From Hungatella hathewayi (GTDB lineage Bacteria; Bacillota; Clostridia; Lachnospirales; Lachnospiraceae), in contig CP102274.1 in NCBI GenBank assembly GCA_025149285.1, positions 3,126,001 through 3,190,000 on the forward strand: a stretch of DNA of 64,000 bases, written 5' to 3'. Position numbers and translations under genes: made by a program. Positions 27,369 to 36,696 of the stretch are shown one piece after another; positions within the stretch are counted from its first letter, which is position 1; every line of letters starts with the position of its first letter. The notes beneath the pieces were generated by a model. The model was not told the DNA's origin and made no database searches. It saw nothing but the letters and a program-made list of their open reading frames with translations.

Positions 27369-28448
27369 ATGGACAACGCAATCAGATCAGAAAAACGAAT
27401 TTGGCGGAAACAGGCTGTCAGGGCCGTGAAGGGTATGGCCCTGTTGTTCCTGTTATCCGCCGTTTTATACGGCTGCAGCAAAACAGGAAAAGGCGGAGCC
27501 GGAACCGCTGCCGGTCAGCAGGCGGAGATTTACGGAGTCAGCGAGGACAAAAAGCTGATTGTATACACTTCCCATAAAGAAGAGGTGTACGGCCCGATTA
27601 TCAGAGAATTTGAAGAGCGCACCGGCATCTGGGTCGAGGTGAGGGATGGCGGTTCTACAGAACTTCTGGAGGCCATTGCGGGGGAGGCCGGGCAGCAGAC
27701 GTGTGACATCATGTTTGGCGGCGGGGTCGAAAGCTATGATGCATACCGGGAGTATTTTGAACCATACCGGTGTAAGCTGATTGATAAACTGGACGACCGG
27801 TATTTGTCTCCGGATGACAGATGGACCGCGTTCACAGAGCTGCCGATCGTGTTTATTTATAACAATAAGCTGGTAAGCGGAGAGACGGCTCCCCACAGCT
27901 GGAAAGACTTTCTGGATGACGAGTGGCGGGGGAAGATCGCATTTGCAGCGCCTGGAAAATCGGGTACCAGCTATACGGCTCTGGCCACCATGATTTTAGT
28001 GCTTGATATGGACGAGCGGGAACTGATGGAGGATTTTGTATACGCTCTGGATGGAAATGTATCAGCCGGTTCCGGAGAAGTCGTGGATGAGGTCAGCACA
28101 GGAATTCGTCTTGTCGGAATTACTCTTGAGGAGACAGCGAAGAAGCGGATTGCCAAAGGGGCGGATATCTCCATGATTTATCCGGAGGAAGGCACCAGTA
28201 CCGTGCCGGACGGCTGCGCTCTGGTTAAGGGGGCTCCCCACGAGGACAATGCAAAGCTGTTTATTGATTTTACAGTCAGCGATGATGTTCAGAATCTGAT
28301 TATGGACCAGTTCTGCCGCCGGACGGTGAGGAAGGACCTGCAGATGAAAGCAGCGGGCGAAGACATGAAGATCATGGATTTCGATCTCAAATGGGCCAGT
28401 GCACATCAGGACGAGATCCTGGAACTGTGGTCGGAACTGATCCGGTAG
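27369..28448 (+). CDS. Solute-binding lipoprotein (FbpA/PgtC-like), probable sensory binding protein
   Basis: A 359-residue lipoprotein: signal peptide with lipobox LYGC (Cys36), then a family 1 periplasmic-binding fold starting LIVYTSHKEEVYGPIIREFEERTG, as in ferric-ion and phosphoglycerate/hexose-phosphate binding proteins. Further family segments are DIMFGGG and WKDFLDDEWRGKIAFAAPGKSGTSY. The gene lies 12 bases before a YesM-type kinase gene and is not directly followed by permease genes. It may therefore present the ligand to the kinase, as PgtC does in the PgtABC sensory system (inference). The ligand could be a sugar phosphate, another phosphorylated acid or iron. Confidence 0.85.
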   Translation: MDNAIRSEKRIWRKQAVRAVKGMALLFLLSAVLYGCSKTGKGGAGTAAGQQAEIYGVSEDKKLIVYTSHKEEVYGPIIREFEERTGIWVEVRDGGSTELLEAIAGEAGQQTCDIMFGGGVESYDAYREYFEPYRCKLIDKLDDRYLSPDDRWTAFTELPIVFIYNNKLVSGETAPHSWKDFLDDEWRGKIAFAAPGKSGTSYTALATMILVLDMDERELMEDFVYALDGNVSAGSGEVVDEVSTGIRLVGITLEETAKKRIAKGADISMIYPEEGTSTVPDGCALVKGAPHEDNAKLFIDFTVSDDVQNLIMDQFCRRTVRKDLQMKAAGEDMKIMDFDLKWASAHQDEILELWSELIR

Positions 28449-28460
28449 AGAGGAAAAGCA

Positions 28461-30215
28461 ATGTGGAACTTTATCAGAAAATCGTTTAAACGGGAACTTC
28501 TCGTAAGCTTTGTGGCCGTCGCGCTGCTTCCTCTGATACTCAGCTGTATCTTTCTGATTCAGATGTTCAAAGTGAAACTGGAGCGCGACTATCAGAAAAA
28601 GGATCTGGAACAGGCGGCCGTCATGGAGGAGAAGCTGACCACCCTGTTTCAAACCATCGATGACGTGACGCTGCATCTGAGTAAAGAGCCTGAGATCGCC
28701 GCTTCCATCAGAGAATCGGGAAACCGCGGAAGAAGCGCAGTCTATGCGAAACTGTACGAGGAGACTGCCAGCCTGCGGGAGATGGCTCAGTTTGACCTCT
28801 ACTCGGAGGAGGGAATCTGTCTCTATTCCACCGGTGCAGGCATGTTTCACACTCAGCTCCCGGTTTACTGGGGAATCCTAAAGGTGGCAGAGGCCCATCC
28901 GGATGAGATGACGGTACGTCGTGAGAAGGAGTATTCCGGATCTTCCAATATTCTGCTGCGGGCCGCCCGCCCTGTCCTGGGTTCAGAAGACAGCAGTGTG
29001 GGCTACGTTCTGGTAAGCATCAACGGATCCAATTTTGAAAAGATTCTGGGCGGTACTTACGGTAGCCAGGATGGAATCTGTATCTTAAATAATTTCTGGG
29101 AACCTGTCTACAGTACCGGAACCGCAGTCCGCGAGGAGATTGGGACGGTTCTGAGGCGCCGCCTGATGGCGGGCGAAGCGGTTGATGAACCCTTTCACAA
29201 CAACAGCGTTTATATATCGGAAATTGGCAGGACGGGACTTTACAGCGTTTTTCTCCGGCCAAAGGTATTTACAGCCGATACGACGAAATCCATGTACAGC
29301 GTATTAATTGTTATGACGGCCGCCAGCCTGATGCTTTGTGCAGCGGTTGCGGCCAAGATGAGCAACCATCTGTCCCGGCCGATTCAAAGTCTGAATGAGG
29401 CGATGCATGAGGTGCAGAGCGGTAATCTCGAAGCAAGAGTCCATTCCACGAGAAATGATGAGTTCGGCCAGCTTTCCGAAAGCTTCAATACCATGGCATC
29501 GGAGCTGAAGACGTATATGGAAATGCAGGTCAGCCAGCAGAAGAAGCTGAATGAGGTGCAGATCGCAATGATGCAGGCTCAGTTAAACCCTCATTTCCTG
29601 TACAATACACTGGATACGATGAAATGGGTTGCCAAGGCGAACCACATCCCGGAGATCGCCACGCTTGCGGCAAAGCTTGCGAAAATCCTGCGGACCAGTA
29701 TCTCCAACGCCCAGTTTATCACTCTGAAGGAGGAACTGGAGCTCGTGGACTGCTATGCAGAGATACAGAAGATCCGTTTTCAGGGAAAGTTCTGCTTTGA
29801 TTACGAGCTTCCGGAGGAACTTGCGGGCTGCGTGGTTCCGAAGCTGGTCGTTCAGCCCATCGTGGAGAATGCCATGATACACGGCCTGAAAGACTGTGAG
29901 GAAGGCCATATTCTCGTCAGGGCGTGTTCGAAGGAAGGACGGCTCTTTATAGAGGTGATGGATGACGGCTGCGGAATCAGCGACGAGGTGCTGAACCATT
30001 TAAATAACCGGGGAGCAGGAGCAGGCGTCCCGGAAGAAGGCGGAGAGGAAGCGCTGCTCCGTCTTGGACACATCGGCTTTTATAATGTAGACACGATCAT
30101 CCGGCTGCACTACGGCGCAGAATACGGATTGTCAGTCTGCAGGCCGGAAGGAGGAGGCACGAAGGTGACCATCATGATTCCGGTCAGACAGGGAGAGGAG
30201 TTATGTGATGCTTAA
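28461..30215 (+). CDS. YesM-type sensor histidine kinase
   Basis: A 584-residue kinase with a first membrane span at about 13-35, an extracellular sensory domain of about 240 residues, a second span at about 276-296, a HAMP linker (SRPIQSLNEAMHEVQSGNLEARV), the His_kinase domain with His378 in QLNPHFLYNTLDTMKW, and an HATPase domain (VENAMIHGL, DDGCGI). This is the LytS/YesM class that usually pairs with AraC-type regulators. It overlaps the next gene by eight bases. The upstream binding lipoprotein is a likely ligand-presenting partner. Confidence 0.92.
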   Translation: MWNFIRKSFKRELLVSFVAVALLPLILSCIFLIQMFKVKLERDYQKKDLEQAAVMEEKLTTLFQTIDDVTLHLSKEPEIAASIRESGNRGRSAVYAKLYEETASLREMAQFDLYSEEGICLYSTGAGMFHTQLPVYWGILKVAEAHPDEMTVRREKEYSGSSNILLRAARPVLGSEDSSVGYVLVSINGSNFEKILGGTYGSQDGICILNNFWEPVYSTGTAVREEIGTVLRRRLMAGEAVDEPFHNNSVYISEIGRTGLYSVFLRPKVFTADTTKSMYSVLIVMTAASLMLCAAVAAKMSNHLSRPIQSLNEAMHEVQSGNLEARVHSTRNDEFGQLSESFNTMASELKTYMEMQVSQQKKLNEVQIAMMQAQLNPHFLYNTLDTMKWVAKANHIPEIATLAAKLAKILRTSISNAQFITLKEELELVDCYAEIQKIRFQGKFCFDYELPEELAGCVVPKLVVQPIVENAMIHGLKDCEEGHILVRACSKEGRLFIEVMDDGCGISDEVLNHLNNRGAGAGVPEEGGEEALLRLGHIGFYNVDTIIRLHYGAEYGLSVCRPEGGGTKVTIMIPVRQGEELCDA

Positions 30216-30972
30216 GGTATTGGTAATCGACGATGAGGTATTTGTGAGAAAAGGGATTGTTATGGAGACAGACTGGGCGTCCTTAGACTGTATGGTGGCC
30301 GGTGAGGCGGCGAATGGTCTGGAAGGACTGGAGGCGTGCCGTAAATACAATCCGGATCTGATCATTTCCGATATCCGGATGCCGAAGATGGATGGAATCG
30401 AGATGCTGAAAATTCTTCGGGAAGAGGGAAACGATGTCTCTGTCATCTTTCTGACCGCCTACAGCGAATTTGAATATGCCAGAAATGCGTTAAAGCTCCT
30501 GGCTTTCGATTATTTACTGAAACCGTTTGAGGATGGGGAACTGGAAGACGCGGTCAGCCGGGTACGGGATAAGCTGGTAAGAGAGCGGGAAGAAAAAGAA
30601 CGCCGGGAAGAGTCAAAGATTCTTTCGCCCGGAGCCAGGACGGGCGATAAGAGCCGATATATTAAAGAGGCCATCGCCTACATAACGGAACACTATAATG
30701 ACAGTGACTTAAGTGTGGGCACCATCGCCGAGTCTCTGGGAATCAGCGAGGGACACTTAAGTCATCTGTTTAAGAAGGAGACGGATTACACCGTCATGGC
30801 CTATATAACCCGCTGCAGAATAAGGGAAGCGATGAAGCTTTTAACCAACTGCCGTTATAAGGTATACGAGGTGGGAGAGATGGTCGGATACCGCGACATC
30901 ACCTATTTTTCCAGCACATTTAAGAAAATAGCGGGAGTTACGCCCTCCGAATACCAGGCTGCAAATTCTTAG
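30208..30972 (+). CDS. YesN-type response regulator with AraC DNA-binding domain
   Basis: A 254-residue regulator with a receiver domain (IDDE, phosphorylation site Asp55 in LIISDIRMPKMDG, Lys in YLLKPFEDGE) and a C-terminal AraC-type double helix-turn-helix at about 155-252 (LSVGTIAESLGISEGHLSHLFKKET, then DITYFSSTFKKIAGVTPSEYQ). I chose ATG 30208, with GAGGAG seven bases before it, over the adjacent GTG 30205. It pairs with the overlapping kinase gene and probably activates the transporter operon that starts at 31671. Confidence 0.93.
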   Translation: MLKVLVIDDEVFVRKGIVMETDWASLDCMVAGEAANGLEGLEACRKYNPDLIISDIRMPKMDGIEMLKILREEGNDVSVIFLTAYSEFEYARNALKLLAFDYLLKPFEDGELEDAVSRVRDKLVREREEKERREESKILSPGARTGDKSRYIKEAIAYITEHYNDSDLSVGTIAESLGISEGHLSHLFKKETDYTVMAYITRCRIREAMKLLTNCRYKVYEVGEMVGYRDITYFSSTFKKIAGVTPSEYQAANS

Positions 30973-31046
30973 GACCACACGGCCGGAAGACTGCGGACGC
31001 TCTGACGCTGATTCAGCGTGCAGAAGATTCCCCGTCTTTCCGCGGT

Positions 31047-31331
31047 TCAGTCACAGTCAAAGATCGCCTTCGCTGAAAGCAGGCTGCCGTACTTTGATTT
31101 CCAGTCGCGGTGAATATCAGAGGCGTCGAAAACAGGAAGCGCGCCGCGTTCCATTTCCAACAAAATCATAAAATCGTATCTGTTTGGCAGATCAATCACG
31201 GAAGGATAGAAGGATACCCGGTGGATACCTTCTATTTTTTCTGCCTTTTTAAAGAGAGTTTCTATTTCAGGATACAGGGCGGCTTTCTCCTGGACAGTTT
31301 CAGAAAATTTTACGATGATATAGTGCTTCAT
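31047..31331 (-). CDS. Dabb-family (stress-responsive A/B barrel) protein
   Basis: A 94-residue single-domain protein with the Dabb pattern: MKHYIIVKFSETV at the start, IEGIHRVSFYPSVIDLPNRYDFMILLEME in the middle and a final DIHRDWKSKYGSLLSAKAIFDCD. These small dimeric ferredoxin-like barrels occur alone or in plant-stress and polyketide-related proteins, and bacterial members mostly have no known role. There is a good GGAGG ribosome binding site. It is transcribed against the neighbouring sensing and uptake genes, so it is not part of that operon. Confidence 0.85.
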   Translation of the reverse strand: MKHYIIVKFSETVQEKAALYPEIETLFKKAEKIEGIHRVSFYPSVIDLPNRYDFMILLEMERGALPVFDASDIHRDWKSKYGSLLSAKAIFDCD

Positions 31332-31443
31332 GGCTGTGTTGCCTCCTTTTCTGGTTTCTTCATTGTATCAAGTATATCATAAGCAGGTAATCATTGAAAC
31401 AGATGGTATATGAAAAAATACAGTGACCACCGTGTCAGGAACC

Positions 31444-31483
31444 GAAATAATCACCAATCCGCACTGGGATTTCTGATTATTTC
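31444..31483. repeat. Nested inverted repeat upstream of the transporter operon
   Basis: GAAATAATCA (31444-31453) pairs perfectly with TGATTATTTC (31474-31483). Inside it AATCC (31456-31460) pairs with GGATT (31467-31471), leaving a 6-base loop and a two-by-two internal bulge. No T-run follows on the plus strand. It may be a regulator site or an RNA hairpin; it lies about 100 bases upstream of the -35. Confidence 0.6.
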
Positions 31484-31580
31484 AGAGCAAACGCGTACAT
31501 TATAGATAAAAATAAATGCGCATAAACGAAAAAATAATGCAAAATGTCAGAATAGGCAAAGGAATAACAGGATAGTCCAG

Positions 31581-31609
31581 TTCAAAATGACGAAGAGACC
31601 AGATATAAT
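31581..31609 (+). promoter_or_regulatory. Promoter of the transporter operon
   Basis: TTCAAA (31581-31586), a 17-base spacer and a perfect TATAAT (31604-31609), 61 bases before the binding lipoprotein start. Confidence 0.7.
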
Positions 31610-31670
31610 GAGTACATCAGATGATGCTGCAGCATCGAAAAGGCAGGAAAAGAAGAAGGAGGAGTAAGAA

Positions 31671-33116
31671 GTGAAAAAACAAATTTTATCAGCAGTTCTA
31701 ATCAGTACCATGTTGGCGGCAACACTGGCCGGCTGCGGTTCCAAGGCAGCAGATCCAACGACCGCAGCACCGGCAGCCCAGACAGAGGCTGCGAAAGGGG
31801 AGGAGACGAAGGCTCCTGAGACCGAAGCAAAGGCAGAGGAACCGAAAGCGGATGATGGGAACCTTTCAGAAGTAGAGAAGATCATCAAAGAAGCCGAGTC
31901 CATGAGTATGGAAGAACTGGCAAAGAAGGCGATTGAAGAGTCCAACGGAAAAACGTTCTACGGAGTCGGAAACTCCAGCCGTGGAAAGACAGCCCTTCCG
32001 TTGTTCATCGAATACTTACAGTCGGTCGATCCGTCCTATACGATGGAATATGAATGGCAGCAGCCAAAGAACAATAAGATCTTTGAACAGTTATCGGCAG
32101 ACTCCTTAAAATCCACCGGAACATTTGCCATGACACTGATCCAGGATGGCAATCAGATTGAATCCAAGATGGTTCAGACCGGAATTTTAAAGACCTTTAT
32201 TCCGAAGGAATGGGCGGAGGCCAACGGAACCACCGCAGATGCGTACACAGGATTTCTTCCGTTGCAGACACTGAACAAAGTATTTATGTACAACTCTACG
32301 GGAACTGCTGAATTTAACAACTGCTGGGATTTCGTGGCAGAGGGCGTTCACCCGTTATACATGGATATTGACTCAGAGGTGGTAGGCAAGAATTTCCTGT
32401 ACATGCTGACAGAAGATAAGTATGCCGGCTGGTTAAAAGACGCGTATGATGCATTAGACAGCAGCAAACAGGCTTATTTCAAACCGGTCATCGACGAGAT
32501 GGCAACGGATGCCGCTGATTTGGGGCTCGGTGAAAACGGCGCCTACGCTCTCGCATGGATTAAGCTCTGGGTAGAGAACTACAATGAGCAGACTGATGAC
32601 GGTCCGATCTGCAACACACTGGTATCCAAGACGGCAACTGACCAGTGCGGACTTCTCGTCTATTCAAAGCTCCGTTCCGTAGAGGAATCATCGGAAGTAT
32701 CTGTTAACAATATCAAGGTTGCGGCTTATCAGGATGGCTATAAAGGCATCGGCGGCTACGGCTACTGCCATTACTTATTCCTGACCAACAACAGCCCGCT
32801 TCCGTGGACCTCCTGTGCATTCATCGCTTATATGACCAACACGGCAGACGGATTCTCCGCATGGGGCAAAGATATGGGCGGTTATTCTTCCAATCCAAAG
32901 GTTATGGAAGAGACTGAAAAGATCTACGGCCACAGCAAGGGCGGTTACAACGACAAGGGCGAAAACGAATTTGACAGCAAGAATGACAGAGGATATGAGT
33001 GGTGGACCACCGACGGCGAGCTGGTTCTGGAAGATCCGGAATACTGCGCAGATGTATCCTTTACCGTAGGAAGCTGGATTGAGCTGCTGACAAAATACAG
33101 CGATTCAGCTCAGTAG
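31671..33116 (+). CDS. ABC transporter solute-binding lipoprotein
   Basis: A 481-residue lipoprotein with signal peptide and lipobox LAGC (Cys22), a low-complexity Ala/Thr/Glu linker (about 25-62), then a large binding domain. It lies immediately upstream of a fused double permease and an ATPase of the iron/phosphonate/hexose-phosphate type, so it should be the transport binding protein of that system. It is longer than usual FbpA-type proteins (about 340), and I do not recognise its ligand pocket. There is AGGAGGAG before the start. A hairpin after it probably lowers expression of the membrane subunits. Confidence 0.82.
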   Translation: MKKQILSAVLISTMLAATLAGCGSKAADPTTAAPAAQTEAAKGEETKAPETEAKAEEPKADDGNLSEVEKIIKEAESMSMEELAKKAIEESNGKTFYGVGNSSRGKTALPLFIEYLQSVDPSYTMEYEWQQPKNNKIFEQLSADSLKSTGTFAMTLIQDGNQIESKMVQTGILKTFIPKEWAEANGTTADAYTGFLPLQTLNKVFMYNSTGTAEFNNCWDFVAEGVHPLYMDIDSEVVGKNFLYMLTEDKYAGWLKDAYDALDSSKQAYFKPVIDEMATDAADLGLGENGAYALAWIKLWVENYNEQTDDGPICNTLVSKTATDQCGLLVYSKLRSVEESSEVSVNNIKVAAYQDGYKGIGGYGYCHYLFLTNNSPLPWTSCAFIAYMTNTADGFSAWGKDMGGYSSNPKVMEETEKIYGHSKGGYNDKGENEFDSKNDRGYEWWTTDGELVLEDPEYCADVSFTVGSWIELLTKYSDSAQ

Positions 33117-33142
33117 CCGATTACTCGCAGCAATAAGATAAC

Positions 33143-33187
33143 GGGTGTGCCGCATTAAGGCTGTTCTTAATGCGGCAGCCCATTTTA
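33143..33187 (+). terminator. Attenuator-like hairpin between binding protein and permease genes
   Basis: TGCCGCATTAAG (33148-33159) pairs perfectly with CTTAATGCGGCA (33166-33177) around a six-base loop, with GGG/CCC pairs outside, followed by ATTTTAT. Such partial terminators commonly keep the binding protein in excess over the permease. Confidence 0.75.
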
Positions 33188-33200
33188 TAAGGAGTTAGCT

Positions 33201-35033
33201 ATGGACCAGACAGTTAATCGTAAGTCAAACAATAAGGTCATCGTGCTTAATAAGATCAAGACATACTTTTCCAAACCGCAGAATATCATCCTTCTGTTGT
33301 TCGGCATTGTGCTGACTTTTACAACGGTTGCACCAATCGTGGCAATTGTGAAGGATACGCTCATGATCCATCCGGGAACCATCGATGCCCATTTAACGGG
33401 AAAGGCATCGGGCTATACAATTGTCAACTATGTTGACTTATTTACCAGCCGGCTGGCCAGAACGAATCTGTGGAAACCGTTATGGAATACGCTGCTTTTA
33501 GCGGTATTGACCTGTCTTATCTCGATCCTGTATGGCGGCGTGTTTGCCTTCCTTGTCACGAGGACCAATTTAAAATTTAAAAAGTATTTGAGTTCCATCT
33601 TTATTTTTCCGTATATCATGCCTCAGTGGACTCTGGCGGTTGTATGGCAGAATTTATTTAACAGCAATGCGGTGGTGGGAACGGCCAATGGACTGCTGGC
33701 CTCCCTGTTTGGAATACTGGCGCCCAAGTGGGTATGTCAGGGACTCTTTCCCAGTGCAGTTGTCCTGGGGCTTCACTACGCCCCATTTGCCTATATCCTC
33801 ATCGGCGGCATTTTCCGCAACATGGATGCCAATCTGGAGGAGGCGGCCACCATTCTCGATACGCCGAAATGGAAAACCATGTTCCGGATTACCCTTCCAA
33901 TGGTAAAACCGGCGATTCTGTCCACCGTACTTCTGGTATTCGGAAGCGCCATGGGAAGCTACCCGGTACCGCATTATCTGGGCTTTACGACGCTATCCAC
34001 CAAATATATCTCCATGAACTCCAAGTATACCGGTGAGGCCAGTATTCTTGCCATTATCATGATGGTATTCGGAGTGGCAATTCTGACCATGAACCAGGTG
34101 AGTTTAAAGAGCAGAAAGAATTATACCACAGTTACCGGTAAATCGGGCCAGCTCTCCAAGATCAATCTGGGGAAAATGGGAAAGTATGTCATCGGTATTG
34201 TGATGATTGCAGCCACCTTCTTCACAAGTATATTCCCAATTCTTTCCTTTGCACTGGAAACCTTTCTTCCGAACCCGGGAGATTACAGCTTTTTATATAC
34301 AAAAAATTTAAGCAACCTGACAACAAAATGGTGGCTGACCAGTGAAAATATCACGGAAAACGGGATGTACGGGCAGAAGGGAATCTTATATAACTCCACG
34401 ATCTGGCACGCATTCTGGGGCACGCTTCTCGTCTCCGTATGCTGTGCGCTGATTGCCGGTACGATCGGTACCTTAATTGGATATGCGGTATCCAAGAACA
34501 GGAGAAGCAAATGGGCCAACTACGTAAATGGCGTGGCATTCCTGCCGTACTTAATGCCCTCCATCGCCGTTGGCGCCGCGTTCTTCATTCTCTTTTCCAA
34601 CGAAAAGATCAATCTGTTCAACACCTATACGTTGTTAATCATCGCAGGAACCATCAAGTACATACCATTTGCCAGCAGAAGCGCCCTAAACTCCATGCTT
34701 CAGATCAGCAATGAGATTGAGGAGGCGGCGATTATTCAGGATCTGCCATGGTTTAAGAGGATGTTCCGAATCATCATACCGATTCAGAAATCGGCTATCA
34801 TCAGCGGATATATGCTTCCGTTTATGACGTGTTTAAGAGAGTTATCCTTATTCCTGCTTCTCTGTACGCAGGGCTTCATACTTTCCACGACTCTGGATTA
34901 CTTTGATGAAATGGGATTATATGCATTTTCCAGCGCCATTAACTTAATCCTGATCGTAACGATCCTGATATTTAACACATTAGTAAATAAACTGACCGGA
35001 GCAAGTCTGGACGACGGTATCGGAGGTAATTAA
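33201..35033 (+). CDS. ABC transporter permease, fused double-domain (FbpB type)
   Basis: A 610-residue permease made of two homologous halves of about six membrane spans each. Each half has the cytoplasmic EAA loop that contacts the ATPase: NLEEAATILDTPKWKTMFRI near 211 and EIEEAAIIQDLPWFKRMFRI near 508. This fused layout is typical of ferric-ion, thiamine and phosphonate/hexose-phosphate importers. There is AAGGAG before the ATG. The ATPase gene starts two bases after its stop codon. Confidence 0.9.
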   Translation: MDQTVNRKSNNKVIVLNKIKTYFSKPQNIILLLFGIVLTFTTVAPIVAIVKDTLMIHPGTIDAHLTGKASGYTIVNYVDLFTSRLARTNLWKPLWNTLLLAVLTCLISILYGGVFAFLVTRTNLKFKKYLSSIFIFPYIMPQWTLAVVWQNLFNSNAVVGTANGLLASLFGILAPKWVCQGLFPSAVVLGLHYAPFAYILIGGIFRNMDANLEEAATILDTPKWKTMFRITLPMVKPAILSTVLLVFGSAMGSYPVPHYLGFTTLSTKYISMNSKYTGEASILAIIMMVFGVAILTMNQVSLKSRKNYTTVTGKSGQLSKINLGKMGKYVIGIVMIAATFFTSIFPILSFALETFLPNPGDYSFLYTKNLSNLTTKWWLTSENITENGMYGQKGILYNSTIWHAFWGTLLVSVCCALIAGTIGTLIGYAVSKNRRSKWANYVNGVAFLPYLMPSIAVGAAFFILFSNEKINLFNTYTLLIIAGTIKYIPFASRSALNSMLQISNEIEEAAIIQDLPWFKRMFRIIIPIQKSAIISGYMLPFMTCLRELSLFLLLCTQGFILSTTLDYFDEMGLYAFSSAINLILIVTILIFNTLVNKLTGASLDDGIGGN

Positions 35034-35034
35034 C

Positions 35035-36693
35035 ATGCCAGAAATTAAATTGACAAATGTGACAAAGAGATGGGGGAAGTTCTACGCGGTAGATAACTTA
35101 AACCTTGAAATTGAAGATAATTCTTTCATCACCCTGCTGGGCCCCTCCGGCTGCGGAAAGACAACTACCCTTCGTATGATCGCAGGACTGGAGACACCTA
35201 CCAGCGGCCGGATTTCCATCGGAGACCGGGTGGTATTTGACAGTGAGGCGGGGATCAATGTACCGGCTAACAAACGTAAAGTGGGCTTCTTATTCCAGAA
35301 CTACGCGCTGTGGCCCAACATGACGGTTTATCAGAACATTTCCTTCGGTTTGAGCAACATCAAGGAGGAAATGCCTCAGATTGATTTCGAAGCAAAGACT
35401 GCAAACGATTTGATACAGGCCCTGAAGAACGGGAAACGGATTGCCGAGCTGGTGGAAGAGTGCCGGGACAAAAAGGGCAGACTGGATATGGATAAGGTCT
35501 ACTTAAAACTGATTGACGCCTACACGCTGTCGATCTACACAGCAAAAACGCTGTTTGACTTTAAAATTCATGAGAGTTCTGACCCGGACGGCGCTGCGAA
35601 GGCAAAAGCGGCAGAACTGCAGACAAAGCTGGATTCGATCCGGGCATCCTACAGAGGAAAGGGCCAGGAATTAAACAGTGAATTTGCCGTAGTAAACGGC
35701 GGGAAACTATTGACAGAGAACAGAAAGCTTCATAAAGAAGAGGTAGAACAGGCGGTGAGACGTGTTTCCCGTATCGTTAAAATCGGACCGTTCATGAACC
35801 GTTACCCGGCGGAACTGTCAGGCGGACAGCAGCAGCGTGTTGCCATTGCCAGGACCCTGGCTCCCGAACCCGCGGTGCTCTTCATGGATGAACCGCTGTC
35901 GAACCTGGACGCCAAGCTGCGTCTGGAGATGCGTTATGAGCTTCAGCGTCTGCATGTGGAGACGGGCAGTACCTTCGTCTATGTCACCCATGATCAGATG
36001 GAGGCCATGACACTGGCTACAAAGATCTGTCTCATCAACAACGGCGTACTGCAGCAGTACGAGGCCCCCTTAGATGTATACAACCGTCCGCGCAATCTCT
36101 TCGTGGCAGATTTCGTCGGGAATCCTTCTATCAACTTCATGGAGGCAAAGGGCAGACAGAGAACTGATGGTTCCCTGGAGCTGACCGTCCTGGACGGTGA
36201 AAAAGCCATATTCCTGCCGGAAAAACCGCTTTCCATGGATCGCTGGTTTATGGAACGGAACCAGGCTGATGAGGAGGCCGAGAAGAAAAAACAGGAAATT
36301 TTAAAAGACAAAAAGGCAGTGGAAAAAGGAAATAAAGACGAGACCTTTAAATACCATATTGCGAAGGTTGACGAGAGCGATTACGCGGTGGAAGACGATC
36401 CTGTGATCACAGACGAAGACTTTGTCATCGGCGTAAGACCGGAATGCATTAAGCTGAGTCCTGCCGGTCAGGGAAGCTTAAATGCTACGATCTACGGAGC
36501 CATGCCTACCGGTATGGAGTCCACCGTGAAACTCCGTGTCGGCGATTACCTGCTGACGGGTGTGATCTTTGGAGGCGTCACTTACCAGATCGGTGAGAAG
36601 ACCGGTGTGGATATCGAAGGAAACGATATTCTGCTGTTTGACCGGAAGTCAGGGAAATGCGTGACTGCGGGTAAGATTCAATTTGTAAAATAG
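35035..36693 (+). CDS. ABC transporter ATPase with large insertion in the helical domain
   Basis: A 552-residue ATPase. Walker A is GPSGCGKT (36-43), the Q-loop glutamine is at about 88 (FLFQNYALWPNMTV), the signature LSGGQQQR starts at 261, Walker B is VLFMDEP, and the switch histidine lies in VYVTHDQMEAM. In MalK/FbpC proteins the Q-loop-to-signature distance is about 50-55 residues; here it is about 173. About 120 extra residues (roughly 112-235), charged and helical, are therefore inserted in the alpha-helical subdomain. A TOBE-type C-terminal domain follows and itself contains a charged stretch at about 405-460. All catalytic motifs are intact and the reading frame is clean, so the insertion is not an artefact of decay. 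Confidence 0.92.
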   Translation: MPEIKLTNVTKRWGKFYAVDNLNLEIEDNSFITLLGPSGCGKTTTLRMIAGLETPTSGRISIGDRVVFDSEAGINVPANKRKVGFLFQNYALWPNMTVYQNISFGLSNIKEEMPQIDFEAKTANDLIQALKNGKRIAELVEECRDKKGRLDMDKVYLKLIDAYTLSIYTAKTLFDFKIHESSDPDGAAKAKAAELQTKLDSIRASYRGKGQELNSEFAVVNGGKLLTENRKLHKEEVEQAVRRVSRIVKIGPFMNRYPAELSGGQQQRVAIARTLAPEPAVLFMDEPLSNLDAKLRLEMRYELQRLHVETGSTFVYVTHDQMEAMTLATKICLINNGVLQQYEAPLDVYNRPRNLFVADFVGNPSINFMEAKGRQRTDGSLELTVLDGEKAIFLPEKPLSMDRWFMERNQADEEAEKKKQEILKDKKAVEKGNKDETFKYHIAKVDESDYAVEDDPVITDEDFVIGVRPECIKLSPAGQGSLNATIYGAMPTGMESTVKLRVGDYLLTGVIFGGVTYQIGEKTGVDIEGNDILLFDRKSGKCVTAGKIQFVK

Positions 36694-36696
36694 AAG

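Larger units (their letters stand above)
31332..31670. other. Intergenic region between the Dabb gene and the binding lipoprotein operon
   Basis: About 340 bases without a gene. It contains a nested inverted repeat (31444-31483) and a promoter (31581-31609), listed separately. The rest is AT-rich. Confidence 0.6.

Noticed and set aside
28461..30972. Assigning the kinase/regulator pair to alpha-xylosidase control
   Set aside because: The xylosidase lies upstream with its own promoter region, and the pair is instead bracketed by binding-protein and importer genes.
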